From the NCBI GenBank assembly GCA_015956445.1, contig WIUZ02000011.1, positions 496,001-560,000 on the forward strand: a stretch of DNA of 64,000 nucleotides, given 5' to 3'. The position numbers and the translations under genes were made by a program. Every line of letters starts with the position of its first letter. Positions within the stretch are counted from its first letter, which is position 1. Below the pieces are notes generated by a model. That model was not told the origin of the DNA. It saw nothing but the letters and a program-made list of their open reading frames with translations, and searched no databases. Origin of the DNA: Thelephora terrestris (Eukaryota > Basidiomycota > Agaricomycetes > Thelephorales > Thelephoraceae). Shown in pieces: positions 1 to 11,129 of the stretch.

Positions 1-1
1 G

Positions 2-804
2 CTTCCATCCATTACCGCTGAAGCCAAAGCAGCGGAGCTCAGGAAGCTCTTCAACATGGTCGAGGCCCGGCATGACTACTTCGTCGGGAAGGTACTTCCC
101 AAGATACCATCCACTTGCGCGAAAGATTTCACAGGAGTCGAATGTACGACCACCCTACTGGAGACGTAAGTAAACCGTACCATTCCTCAATTGGATTCAC
201 CTGATGCTTGTGCACAGTTTGGGTTCGCGGCTGAACGAAGTAGAGGGGACCGTGTCTTGTTCGGGGGTATACCGTTGGTCCCCGACGTTTATGAGCACCG
301 AGATGAAGCACCTCTACGATGACCTGGCAGAGCTCGACTTTAATACCACGGTTCGTTCTTCGCTTCCCGCGTGCAGCTCGCATTGTATCAACTCTCTTCC
401 AGAACACGTCGAAGTCAGCGAACATTGTGATCGCTAGCTGTAAGTTATACAGAGAGGCGTGGAGTTTCTTCTAACTCTGGTGCATGTTAGTGACAGACGA
501 CCCGGAAACGCGGCGCATCTTGCTCGGGGGGGAAGTCAAGGAGCGTAACCCCACCAAGAAGCTTGGAGGTGTCAAAGTGAGCTTCAAAGGTTCGTCGGTT
601 GCAACCTCCCCACAGGAGACACGTATTTATTACCTCCGTGGCAGGCAAATCAGGGCAGGAAGGCCTCTGACTTTTAGTTTTATACATCACCGCTTGATAA
701 TATATAGATACATCCCATTCCATAGTGTACCATTTCCTCTCCTTCTCCCATTTGTACCAGGCGGACCAAACTTTACGATTGCCAGCGGAGCGCTTAACAC
801 TTAA
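2..804 (+). CDS. 3' part of an unknown multi-exon gene
   Basis: The 5' end lies outside the window. Proposed exons are 2-165, 218-350, 403-439, 491-576 and 616 onward. Each junction has GT...AG and the frame closes at every one, which is the main reason to believe it is a gene. The spliced product reads ...FNMVEARHDYFVGKVLPKI... then ...MKHLYDDLAELDFN... then ...DDPETRRILLGGEVKERN.... It is soluble-looking and charged, with no membrane segment or known motif. The last intron (577-615, 39 nt) is doubtful, because reading through it also stays open. The stop near 804 is therefore uncertain. I do not recognise the family. Confidence 0.5.
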
Positions 805-1675
805 TCAACATTTCAATCTGGGCCACAATCGTGATCTGTCAGTGGTGGGACCACAAGCGCAAACACACACAAATAGCGGGACGCTGTTCGAGAACGTCCC
901 CGTTCGTCACCCCGCCACTCTGGGTGTCCCTGAGTGCGCTGCCGCGCCCCCCCTGCCGCCACTGGTGGCGTGATGCGATCTTGGCTCGGGAATCCCCAAG
1001 TACGCTTTGAGTTGGAAGGTGTGCTATTGAAGTAGGGTAGGAACGGCTCGCACAGATGTCTGCCCATTACGGTAAGGACCATTCCGCGAGAGATGATGAG
1101 ATCCGACCGTGGGATGAGTTCGAACGGCATGACAAGACGCCAGCGCTTGCACACCAAAAAAGAAGGGTGCAATAGGACTGTGAGATGTCGGTCAGCAGCT
1201 CGTTCGATGATGATTGAATGAAGGATAAAGAGCTGGTCAATTTCCTAAAGACGATGAAGGGGGGCCATATCTTGAGTGTCATCCTGTAAGGGGGATATTT
1301 CCAGTGAGCCTTCGAACTCCTAATCCAGTCCAAGGAACTGACCTGTTAACGCTGAATCCAAGTGCTGCAGATGACCGATGCCCGTAGGTCGTCACGCTTC
1401 CTGACTTTCTACTTGGAGAAATTCTCACTAAGCCCAGTCCCATTCGTACTCGTAGCGATGATCATACGTGTGCTTTGAAAGTTTGGGTAAGCGTTTCTGC
1501 ATTCCGGCTAAAAAAAACGGGAAGGCATTCCATCTCGTCCGAGATGAAAACTTACGATTAAGTGCTAGCCTCTAACCAGAGAGTGATCGACGATTCCTCA
1601 GAATAATTCCCAACATCCATCAACTTGGGTCACTGCGGGTTCACCAGGATGCCCGTTTCACGATGACGACGATTG
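805..1675. other. gene-poor stretch, nothing recognised
   Basis: Only short open frames on both strands. None continues across plausible splice sites or resembles a family I know. No terminal repeats were seen. Confidence 0.4.
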
Positions 1676-2057
1676 CTAGGGGTGGCTGTCAAAGTTTAGC
1701 GGGCTTCGGGAAAGCGACCTCTGACGGCGGCTCGGGCCGGCCCCGTGATTAGTTTCGAAATGTAATTTCTTCACAAACGATCGCAAATGCAAACTCAAGG
1801 CGCCTGGGGCTAGCGGATCCAATTTATTAATTTGACCCTCCAAGCTTGTGATATAAGCCTCGAGCATTTTGAAGTACGACCCAAGTTGGTGGGGGTGTTC
1901 CGATATTGTGGCCTTCCTCCTCGAGCTGGTCCCGGACCTCCTGCGAGAGATCATGATACATTATCCACAACATCCCCAGCCAGGGGGATGCTTTCTCGGC
2001 GTCCATGAGCGGGTTGAGGAATGGGGATATCTTTGGGTCTCTGAGACACCGTTGCAT
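1676..2057 (-). pseudogene. decayed C-terminal fragment of a DUF6535 subfamily A gene
   Basis: Two minus-strand frames together resemble the last ~110 residues of the DUF6535 protein at 16.0-19.3 kb. The shared segments are QRCLRDPKISPFLNPLMD and MYHDLSQEVRDQLEEE in one frame. The second frame carries EAYITSLEGQINKLDPL, matching DGYIKNLDGQLSKSNPL. The switch between frames implies at least one indel, near 1870-1900. Neither the membrane domain nor the rest of the gene is present nearby, so this is a 5'-truncated relic. It shows that the family once extended further left than the present array. Confidence 0.75.
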
Positions 2058-2464
2058 CAGGACGAGTGAAAAAAACTTTTCTTCGCCTTATTCACACTTT
2101 TCTGCACTTTTCTGACTTTTTCCCATCCGTGTGCGTAGGCGATGAATATCTAACGCTTGTCAGTGGCGTCCGCGCGGCCGTCTCAGCGGATAGCCATTCA
2201 GTACCGTTATCAGGAAAATCAATTGTAAATGTACGATCTTCCTTCCGCGTAGGTATGTACCAAAGTTGATTGGTATTGGGCACCTGTTCAAGGAGATCTT
2301 TTAGCGAGCTATGCTGTAACTCCACGATGAAATTGGTATCGTCTGGGGCTAACCAGAGTCAAAAGAGTGGCTAATTTCCACGAGCCCTTCTACAGAACGC
2401 TGCTTGAGAAAGCGCATGCCAAGCTGCCTGACCAAGCAGCGGTCGTGAAGCATCGTTACCATGC

Positions 2465-2715
2465 CCAACGTTCGCAGATACTGATCAGTCAGCACTCAAC
2501 ACTGAATGTTCACCCGTATCATTCTTGCGCACCCTTCAAGTTGCGCCGACAATTCAAGCTCACAAGCTCGGTTTTGGTTTTGAGCCAGACATTTCAGATC
2601 CTAAACACGCGATCGTGCGTTATGATGCCAGTCGTTCGCTAAAAATCTGGTGAGCTGGTGTGATGTTTCCTCCTATGGTACAGGGATTTCAGGGGATGTC
2701 TGGGACCAACTCCCC
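2465..2715 (+). repeat. dispersed gene-like fragment, copy 1 (copy 2 at 14945-15180)
   Basis: Diverged direct repeat of 14945-15180. Shared landmarks are a CAGTCAGCACTC-type start, the string GAGCCAGACAT, and a terminal motif TGCGTTATGATGCC. One frame gives coding-like text (GFGFEPDISDPKHAIVRYD). The other copy keeps the same frame for part of the way (SLEPDISSLS). This pattern suggests two relics of one protein-coding sequence of unknown family. Confidence 0.6.
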
Positions 2716-3197
2716 GCAGAGCCACACAAGATCCGAAATTGAGATCTTGGCAGTGGGTGATCGAATCGCCGACAATTTCGACTCCCGCTGGCCGTCTCCG
2801 TTCAGCGAGTGAGGAGAAACCGTCCCAAACGTCCCGTGTCAAGGCTATAGGGCTGCCCTTGATCAACATTCCCATCATGCCCACAGAAACCCCAGTGTTC
2901 GTCAAAGCGGGATTTTACTGTTACCGGATACATAACTCGCCACTCTCCAAACGCGGACAAAAGGGCTCGACCACTCATCAAGCCACACCAGAGATGGGTG
3001 AAAGGCGATGATGCCCAAGAATTGATGCTTAAACGTAAATCTGGATGTGCGCTCCGACTTGTACATATCCTGTGTGGGACTTTCAGTGGTTCCATGTAAT
3101 ACGTACTCAAGTATCAAATGCCCGTCCCTTTGACTTGTCGAGCTGGTCGTCAGGTGACGAAACGTTCAAGTTCGCGATAGAAGTAAAGTACTTACAA

Positions 3198-3278
3198 CAG
3201 TTTGCATCGGGACGTGAACACACAGGATTGGGTGGAGGCCGGTGGAATGATGTTGATGTGACAGTAATATAACGCTTA
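3198..3278 (-). repeat. 81-bp repeat, inverted copy of 13646-13726 (empty-site copy)
   Basis: The reverse complement is identical over 81 bp to 13646-13726. Similarity continues weakly to about 3305. Beyond 3278 this copy runs directly into CATCAGCC, whereas the partner is interrupted at that point by the Tc1-like element. This copy therefore shows the unoccupied target, with a single TA. Confidence 0.85.
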
Positions 3279-3438
3279 CATCAGCCAATCGTGAAAAGTC
3301 CCGCAATAAATTGTAGCGCGGTAAAAGAAATGTAATCACCCATCAGCCTTGCGATTACTGGACCGAGGATTATAACGCATTAGAATGGAAGAAATTGGTC
3401 AGCCACTTTCGAAATACTGATGGTACGTCACAAGCTGT

Positions 3439-4105
3439 GGGGACCGGCAACCCTCTGCCAAATTTTGGCTCCACGCGGAATTCCCACACACTCAGCTCTG
3501 CCCGCATTTTTCGAAACCAGTTTGCTCTGGACTGTTGCATACTACACTCAATTAAAAAACATGTAGCGTGAGGGGGTACCTTAGGCTTCGATTTGGTGAC
3601 GGGATTTTTTGTGAAGGTTTCTCAAACGGCGGAATTTGAGGTTTTTCCCAAAATCTCAGTGATCGAACTGGGTGAAGCGGCTCCACAGGACAGGGTCTGC
3701 GCCACAGCCCTCCCTTGAACGCAACGGCTGTAACCCGGGTATAAGGGACCATGGGGATAGAGAGCCCGTCCCTTGGGCCTGGCGTGAGATGCGCCATATG
3801 TTGGTAAACACAGTGTCAAGTGTAACACCCAACGAACCAGAATGCGGCAAAACTCGAGGATTGTAACACCCCGACTGCTGAGCAAGGTTACTCCTTTTAT
3901 AACCACCAGAATGGACATTTCATGCTGGGTATTTCATACTAAATAAATTCCCGTCACCGATAGGTGCACAATGACGCCATGTATTATTTCCGTGTATCTA
4001 GTCCGATGTGCTCACCTTTGGTGTGCTGGAAAACAGGCCATGGTACTCTTCACTAAAAATGAATTTCACATCAGAACGCGCGCCCAAGGCGGGTTGCCGG
4101 TCCCC
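3439..4105. mobile_element. 667-bp non-autonomous DNA transposon, 15-bp TIRs, 9-bp target duplication
   Basis: The left end GGGGACCGGCAACCC (3439-3453) is the exact reverse complement of the right end (4091-4105). The ends are flanked by a perfect 9-bp direct repeat, ACAAGCTGT, at 3430-3438 and 4106-4114. No transposase-like frame lies inside. A 9-bp duplication is usual for Mutator-like elements, while hAT and KDZ elements usually make 8 bp, so a MULE origin is favoured but not proven. The clean ends suggest a fairly recent insertion. It was probably moved by an enzyme encoded elsewhere. Confidence 0.85.
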
Positions 4106-4114
4106 ACAAGCTGT

Positions 4115-4512
4115 CGTCAGCTCATAACACGTTTCCAGGTACAATAATCCTTATACCGGTCCGTCAGGGGCGCAATCACTCAGCGAGGGAATATCACGCG
4201 TTGTAGCCAAGTATATTGGCCTACGACTTTCGCAACACCGGTAATGTCTCATAAACAGCCATTGCTATATTACACGAAACCCATTGTGATATAATTTGGT
4301 GCGCCTTCTTATGAGTTTCACAAACCTTACAAGGCTCTCGCTTTCGAGATATGGAATGGTAAAACCGGTCAAGCCTTGTAAGTGCTATACTGACCCTACA
4401 TCCACATGGGGGGTTTTGGCGATACATGCTCGAATCTCTCGGTTCATGCGTTGCACCATATTGGGTTCTTCGAGAAACGATGGTATTGATATCGACGGAA
4501 CAGACGTAGTAA
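4115..4512. other. spacer downstream of the DUF6698 gene
   Basis: About 400 bp between the 667-bp transposon and the stop codon of the DUF6698 gene. It presumably carries that gene's 3' UTR. I found no terminal repeat here that pairs with sequence right of the transposase gene. Confidence 0.4.
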
Positions 4513-6092
4513 CTATTTTGAAAGTAGCCAGGAGGGTATGCGGGATAAGCGAGCCCGGCGCTGTTCTCGTAGCACTGTGAGAGACGACTGCCGCGCCGAG
4601 ATAGACAAGGCTGCTCGAGTAGCAGCAGACCTTGGGAACACTTGTCTGGAGAGGCGTTAATGATGAATAATAACATAGAACCAGGGACTTACATGTTCCA
4701 CCAGTTCAAAAGCTCCGTCGAAGCCGCCTTCCCTTCCGGTGTTTGGTCCGCTTCGAAAAAGTCAATTATGAACTCGTAGAATTCTTCATAATTAAACCCA
4801 TTGTAATGATTCATCCAGTGGGTGGCATCGCAAAGGGCAAAATGTAACTAGAGACGTGTAAGCTGGGAAGGACAACGAAGAGAATGACATACCTGCACAG
4901 CAACATAAGCTATCGAGCGTGTGGTCACTTGGCCGTCCATCCTCAGTTGTTCTGCAACAGGCGGACACTTTGAGGGTGCTTTCTTCCTTCTTTCTCGACG
5001 CTCTGGGACCGGCTCTGCATCGAGATTCCCTCGCGCAGATGATGGCGATGTAAAAATCATCTGGAACGTCTGCCCGACGAGCGATCAGCCATCCGTGGTG
5101 TAGGAGATTGTCACAAGAGGTACTCATACCTTCACAAGGAGTGCGCTCTTGAGGAATCCCTTTTCGACGTCCTCTGGATCACCTTTTTCCCCTTCATACA
5201 GGCACCGTAACCAATAATCGTCAGATGCGTTGTGTCCATCGACACAATCACGGATTTTCGCCCGAACACTGATGACTAGGGTTGAGGCGAGGGTTACGAG
5301 CGGTAAGATTATACTCACACCGGATCCTCCCAGTCATACTTGATCGGACAAATAAGTCGACCAGTGAAATTGTTTTGCAGCCCACGTGTGTCTCTTGTTT
5401 CTAGGTCCAAGGGTGGGCTGGCAGGGTTGTTTGCCCGGTTGTTCAAGAGGTTGGCAATGTTGGGCTTCACTCTGGCTGTGTCGTCGCTTCGGGCGTTGTT
5501 CGCACAGTCAAGTAGCTGAAGAAAACCGCAGTGAGTTGGAGTTCACGATTGATCTGAGAGACAAGTAACCCGAGCATAATATAGCATCCTTGCCTCTTGG
5601 TGTGGATTCGTGATCCTAACCTTCAGTGCCAGAACTAACTTTGCCAGCTCAAGGTATGATTGGTAATCACGATCACGACGGCTGATATACCAACCGTGAG
5701 AAGTATGTATCGTTGATATGTTTGGAAAAACTTACCTTCGTACCTCTTCCCTCTTTTCAGGGGGTATGTCTTCATCGTCCTCATCGCTGTTGCCATCATC
5801 GCCGTTGGTGTTGTTGTTGTCAGACTCGGGCCTTAGGAGTCGGCGGTCATACTCAGCTACAAGCTGAGTCACTGTCCCACACAATGTGACAAGTCGGCGG
5901 ATACCACGCCCACATCTTCTAAGTTCTTTCTGGTCGATGATGCTGCGGACGTATGGTTACTGCTTGTGAGCTTTGAAAATGTATGACTCACTCTTTCTCA
6001 GCCTGTCCGCAGTCGTCGTTGGAGCTTGGAGGGGGAATATTATCGCCGGCGTCGCCTGGTCCAGCACTGTTGCCACGGTCAGGGGGAGGCAT
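4513..6092 (-). CDS. DUF6698 domain protein
   Basis: Eight exons on the minus strand: 5992-6092, 5736-5942, 5621-5681, 5319-5515, 5130-5268, 4893-5069, 4693-4847 and 4513-4645. The sum is 389 codons plus stop. DUF6698 is a family of basidiomycete proteins of unknown function. Family-like segments in order are RDYQSYLELAKLVLALK, FTGRLICPIKYDWEDP, DPEDVEKGFLKSALLVK, QMIFTSPSSARGN, TTRSIAYVAVQLHFALCDA and YEFIIDFFEA...LLNWWN. The C-terminus is basic and Ala/Arg/Ser-rich. One weak spot is the proposed 105-nt intron 5516-5620. It is long for this genome, and about 15-20 family residues would fall in it. The alternative is a 65-nt intron followed by a one-base frameshift in a lengthened exon. The gene diverges from the transposase gene across 242 bp and could travel with it. 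Confidence 0.75.
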
Positions 6093-6334
6093 GAGGGTGA
6101 AGGGGAGTTATGTTTCCTGCAGCCGATATTCCCAGTAGGTATTTATACCGTGGAACTGTGCCAAAAATATTGATTTAGCAGCTTGGGACACTCCCTTCGC
6201 TATAGTCACACCGCCTACGGCACCCAAGCCATTACCCAGTAACCTGAGTGGTGTAAGATGCCACGGTATTTGCAATCGGGATCGCCGCAAAGGTACCCGT
6301 CGCCTTACCACCCCCTTGACAGGACACTACCACC
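6093..6334. promoter_or_regulatory. shared divergent promoter region, DUF6698 / transposase
   Basis: Only 242 bp separate the two divergent start codons. A TATA-like string (TATTTATACC, near 6140-6149) reads as GGTATAAATA on the minus strand, about 50 bp before the DUF6698 ATG. Function is inferred from position only. Confidence 0.4.
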
Positions 6335-9300
6335 ATGGAAGCCCGGTATTCCTGTGTGTCGCCATGCCAGGGAAAGTGGGCAAAGCCAGGGCCCCTTGGC
6401 AAACACCAGAGAACATGCAGACATTGGCAGGCCCATGAGGTGAAGATGCGACGACTACGGATGGAGGCGGCGGCAGCGGCAGCGGCACGGCCACCCAGAA
6501 AACGAAGGAAGGTTCTAGCCGAGGAGGTGCCGTACCTTTTGTTTCACTTGGTCAGCCCGCTGAACGGTTCATAGGCAAACGAAGGGCGGGGTGTAATACA
6601 GGTTCCACCTGAGGCAGACGCTGACTTCGATGACCCGGATGTCCACATCCCAGGAGCGTATATAGAAGAGTCCGCCTCAGACCCACTGCCGGACGCTACT
6701 TCAGTGCCTGCAGAGTCCACCAGCCGGCCTCGACGAACGCGGCGCATTCCAACACAGTTTTGAGATGTCCTTCCTGAACCACCAGCCCCGATATCTGTGC
6801 CGCAACTACAGCTCCCTATGGTGTACCTAATGGTCACGAACCCCTTGAAGACTGCCATCAACAGCTTTGGGTTATTCCGCCAATATCTTTTCCACCCATC
6901 GTATGACCCCGACGCACTCGTCAAACCTAGTGACCTCTCAAACCTTGCAACCCATACACTCCCCCCTCTTCCCTCAAAAACAAATGAGAGAAAACGCGAA
7001 CCCCCATGGCCATTTCCTACTATGTCTATTTGGCGGCTTATGCATTGGATGAACTCCGGGAGCAATACTAAGTCCGAAGGCGAGGTCGATCGTTTGGTCA
7101 ATAATGTCCTTAACGCCGAAGACTTTCGTGTCGAGGACCTCCAAAACTTTAATTCCCATCGCGAGAACGGCCGCCTTGATGCCACCGACACCACTAGTCT
7201 CCTCGAAGACGGATTTCAGGTCACCTCCATCACGATCAATGTTCCCACTGGTAAACCAGGCGATTCTTTGGCATCCCGCACTTACTCGATCCCGGGGCTC
7301 CACTATCGAAAGCTTCTCAATGTTATCAAGGCTGCTTTTCAGGAACCTCTCTCACGCCAATTTCACCTCACTCCATTTTTCCTCATGCACCAGTCACCAA
7401 AAACAAAAGAGGAGCAACGGGTGTACGGCGAACTCTACAACTCGGACACATTCATCGAGGAACATAAACGAGTCCAAAACTGCTCGCCTCCTCCACACGA
7501 TGACCCCAAATGTAAACTCGAGAAGGTTATTGCGGCACTTATGTTCTGGTCTGATGCGACTCATCTCGCCAACTTCGGGACAGCAAAACTCTGGCCGATC
7601 TACTTGTTTTTCGGCAATCTCTCAAAGTACATTCGCTCGTGGCCAGCTTCCAGTGCTTGCAACCACCTCGCTTATATTCCTTCGGTGGGTGCTGCAAAAT
7701 CCCGGAGTACATGTTCTCACCTACGTGTTCTACAGCTACCTGACTCGTTTGAAAGCTGGATCTCAAGCTGGCATCCACACTGGGATACCCAGCGAAGTCA
7801 GTTGATGGCTCACTCGAGACGTGAACTCGTGCAAGCTGTCTGGAAATTTATTCTGGATGATGATTTTATCCATGCCATGTGGTACGGGGTCGTCATCACA
7901 TGTCATGATGGGATAAAGCGTCGAATATATCCACGAATATTTACCTATTCTGCTGACTACCCAGAAAAGTGAGTTTACGTCCACCAAAATTGAGTTATTT
8001 CTGATCGTATCCAGGGTCCTCTTGGCAACAATCCGTGACAACGGACTGTGTCCGTGCCCGCATTGCCTGACACCCAAGATCCACCTTGATCGGATGGGAC
8101 AAATCCCGGACACCAAGTTCAGAACGGCTGCTAAAGGTATCTGCCAATACCTTCACGAGAAGGTCAAAGCTGCACGGGACCTTATATATCGAGTTGGCCA
8201 CTCTGTCGCAGGTGCCCGTGTTAATGGTTTGCTCAAGGTCACGTCCTCAGTGCCAACAATTGTAAGCCAAGCTCCCATCTACAGTTTATTTGTGACCCGA
8301 CTGAGTATGAAACAGAATTCGTTCTGCGAACGGCTTAAATTGCCTCGAAATACTTTCAATGTATCACAAATGATGGTTGTTGACCTCATGCACGAGTTTG
8401 AACTCGGTGTCTGGAAGACGCTGTTCACCCACTTGATTCGGGTTCTCCACGCGGCGTCTAACCGCCCAGGCACTCTGACGGATATTTTAAACACAAGGTA
8501 CGCCTAACTCAACAATTCATACAGGAGTTTGATATCGACACCACGGGGCAGGTTCCGCCAGATTCCAACTTTTGGCCGATTTACAATCCGACGCTTTCAC
8601 AACAATGTCTCGGAGATGAAGAAACTCGCAGCCCGTGATTTTGAGGATATCCTGCAGGTAGGCTGACGGCTTTACTCAATGTGCTTTTCTGATCATTGAC
8701 GCAATGCTACCCTAGTGTTCCATCCCCGTGTTCGAAGGCCTTCTCCCCGAACCATTCAATGGGATGGTACTCCGGCTGTTGTATAAGTCTGCTGAGTGGC
8801 ATGCACTCGCAAAACTTAGATTACACACGGACTCGACCCTGGACCTCCTTGATGAAGTGACGAGGGAATTTGGCCGTCTCATGCGGAAATTCCGTGACAA
8901 AACTTCGGAAAAATTTAACACGGTTGAGCTTCCTCGTGAAGCTGGCGCACGCGCTCGTTCTTCCAAGAAGAAGACATTGAATTTGAATACTTACAAATTC
9001 CATGCACTTGCAGACTACGTTGCCACCATACACCTCTTCGGAACCACCGACTCGTACTCAACACAATTGGTGAGTCCTATATCCTGTTATGTTACTTTGT
9101 ATGTCGGGACCTAACCTCCTGCAGGGTGAACTTGCCCACCGTCTCGTTAAGCGACTCTATGGATTGACAAATAAGAAGGATGCCCCGGAACAAATCGCCC
9201 GTCGGTATCGCCGTGCGCGCCACTTTGAAGCATCGGAATCTTGTGAACATTCCTCCGAAGGCATTTCGTCTGATGGTGACCGTGGATCTGGGCATGACAC

Positions 9301-10432
9301 AGCAAATGATCTGCCTGAGTTGCACCACTCGGTTACAAGTTCTCGGAAAGACCCAGCAGAGCTAGCTTCGTTTTCCGTAATGCAGGATCCGGCTGCAAAG
9401 GTACTTCCACCCGTTTGTGGCATTGACGTTCTGACCTCTCCTATAGAATTTCATTTTCAAACTTCGTGTTCACCTCCTCAGCCGACTTCTTGGGAAAGGC
9501 CTTAACGGTGACGATCCATGCCTGTTCACAGATGAGGAACGAAACTCCGTTCGGATCGTCGACAACATCATCTATTCAGTAAAGCAATTGTCCGTCAACT
9601 ATACAACGTACGACGTCCGCCGTGACCGGGATACAGTAAATACCAGCAGCCATCCCTACATCATGGTTCGGTCGCCCGAATCAGGGGGTACCCACCCATA
9701 CTGGTACGCCCAAGTTCTTGGGATTCATCACACCCTTGTGTCAATGACCCATCCGGCGGCCTTGAAACATTCCGTTCAGCACGTTCAATTTTTGTGGGTC
9801 CGATGGCTTGGCGCTGAGCCGGGATACCGTTCTGGATCGCGGGTGGCTCGCCTTCCAAAGGTCGGCTTTGTTGAGATTGAAGACGATGATGTGTTTGGGT
9901 TTTTAGACCCAGACCTTGTAATCCGAGGCACTCATCTCATTCCTGCGTTTCACTCTGGACGTACGACCAATCTGATGCCATACAATGGACCCACCATTGC
10001 ACGCCTCGCTGGGGAGAAGGATGACTGGGAGAACTTTTATGTGAACATGTAAGGGTTTCTCCTGATCCAATCTTATGTTAATTCTAACTCATCTTCAGCT
10101 TCGTCGACCGTGATATGTTCGTACGGTATCTTGGGGGAGGCATCGGTCATCTTGAACAGTTCCCTGCGGCAAACAATGACAACGAAATTACATACGACTA
10201 TGAAGACAACGAAGGTGATACAGCTAGAGACGACAATGGGGCAGAGGAAGGCAGAGATAATGAAGGAGAGGAGGGTGGTGAGGAGGATGAGGATGGCAAG
10301 GATGAGGACAGCAAGGATGAGGACGGCGAGGATGAGGATGGTGAAGAGAGTGAGGAAAATGAGGAAGATGAGGAGTCCGAAACCGATGATGCTGGGGGTA
10401 GTTCCGACGAGGATATGGGGAACTCGTATTAA
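6335..10432 (+). CDS. Tnp2-like (Plavaka/CMC-type) transposase with seven introns and one in-frame stop
   Basis: Proposed exons are 6335-6526, 6602-7968, 8015-8497, 8525-8657, 8716-9069, 9125-9400, 9447-10048 and 10099-10432. All phases agree, giving 1,247 codons. The N-terminus has a Cys/His finger-like segment (CVSPC...LGKHQRTC). The core carries ALMFWSDATHLANFG, AWPIY-like KLWPIYLFFGNLSKYIRSW, RIYPRIFTYSADYPEK, VVDLMHEFELGVWKTLFTHL, EMKKLAARDFEDILQ and GELAHRLVKRLYGLT. These fit the DDE residues of the fungal Tnp2 lineage as D in SDATH, D in VVDLMHEF and E in GELAH. The tail (FVDRDMFVRYLGGGIGH) ends in a ~90-residue Asp/Glu-rich run. A TGA at 6761-6763 interrupts exon 2, so this copy is probably just inactivated or readthrough-dependent. 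The initiator is uncertain. KDZ is the alternative family. No TIRs were found. Confidence 0.8.
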
Positions 10433-11129
10433 AGTATTTATTGCGCAATATATTGGTCGTCAGAATGTCGAAGGGCGTGATCGGGTTGCTTCTCCCAGTC
10501 AGTCACTCTTGAGCGTCGAGTGATGCCCCATTCCGCACGAGTGACTGGCCCAGAACAAGTTCTCCTCTCTTTCTACTTGCTCCCACGCGCATACAACCCA
10601 GGTTGTTTCTCCAAGCTCAATCCTCCCCCCCAATGCGAGCCCGCACGCAGGTGGTGCCCCACGTTGTCCTCCCTCATCCAGTTCCCACACTTCCAACCAA
10701 ACTCTTCTCACCCATCACAGACAGGAAGAGCTTGGACAGCTGGGATAGTTCCACCCACGAAGATAATTTCGCTACAGAACGGAAGCCAGAACACATCCCA
10801 AAGTCCCGAAGAGTATGCACCCTCCTCCGATTTCTTGCATTTTGAGCCGTGAATTAACCTCCCCCTCCCCTCTATTCTTATCTCACGTTTGGACATTCAT
10901 TGGACATGTTACCATCCCATCTACTCACAGGAGCTCAGATGGCTGGATCCACCCATATACTCGTTGGTCACCATTCGCCGTCACCCGATACCTCGGCTCC
11001 ATCCAGACACTGGTCCCTCTTGAACTCGTTCATCGACGATATCTATTGCCACTGAAGCTCAAGACGCCAATATCTCCAAGCCGCACTACGACTGCTTGAT
11101 TTGTTTGCCCGAATTTGGACGTCAGTGCG
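10433..11129 (+). other. spacer, possibly including the decayed 5' part of the ADIP-like gene
   Basis: Pyrimidine-rich DNA with no solid gene. A short frame from about 10938 (MAGSTHILVGHH...) ends in a stop near 11055 and could be a remnant of the missing N-terminal part of the next gene. This is weak. Confidence 0.3.

Noticed and set aside
1320-1500. Possible structural RNA
   Set aside because: No cloverleaf, 5S or snRNA hallmark could be traced.
3622-3918. 98-codon minus frame within the 667-bp transposon
   Set aside because: No resemblance to a transposase and no splice continuation. The element is best viewed as non-autonomous.
6544-7194. Minus-strand open frame of 216 codons
   Set aside because: Lies antisense to transposase exon 2, has no family resemblance, and its composition follows the coding strand.
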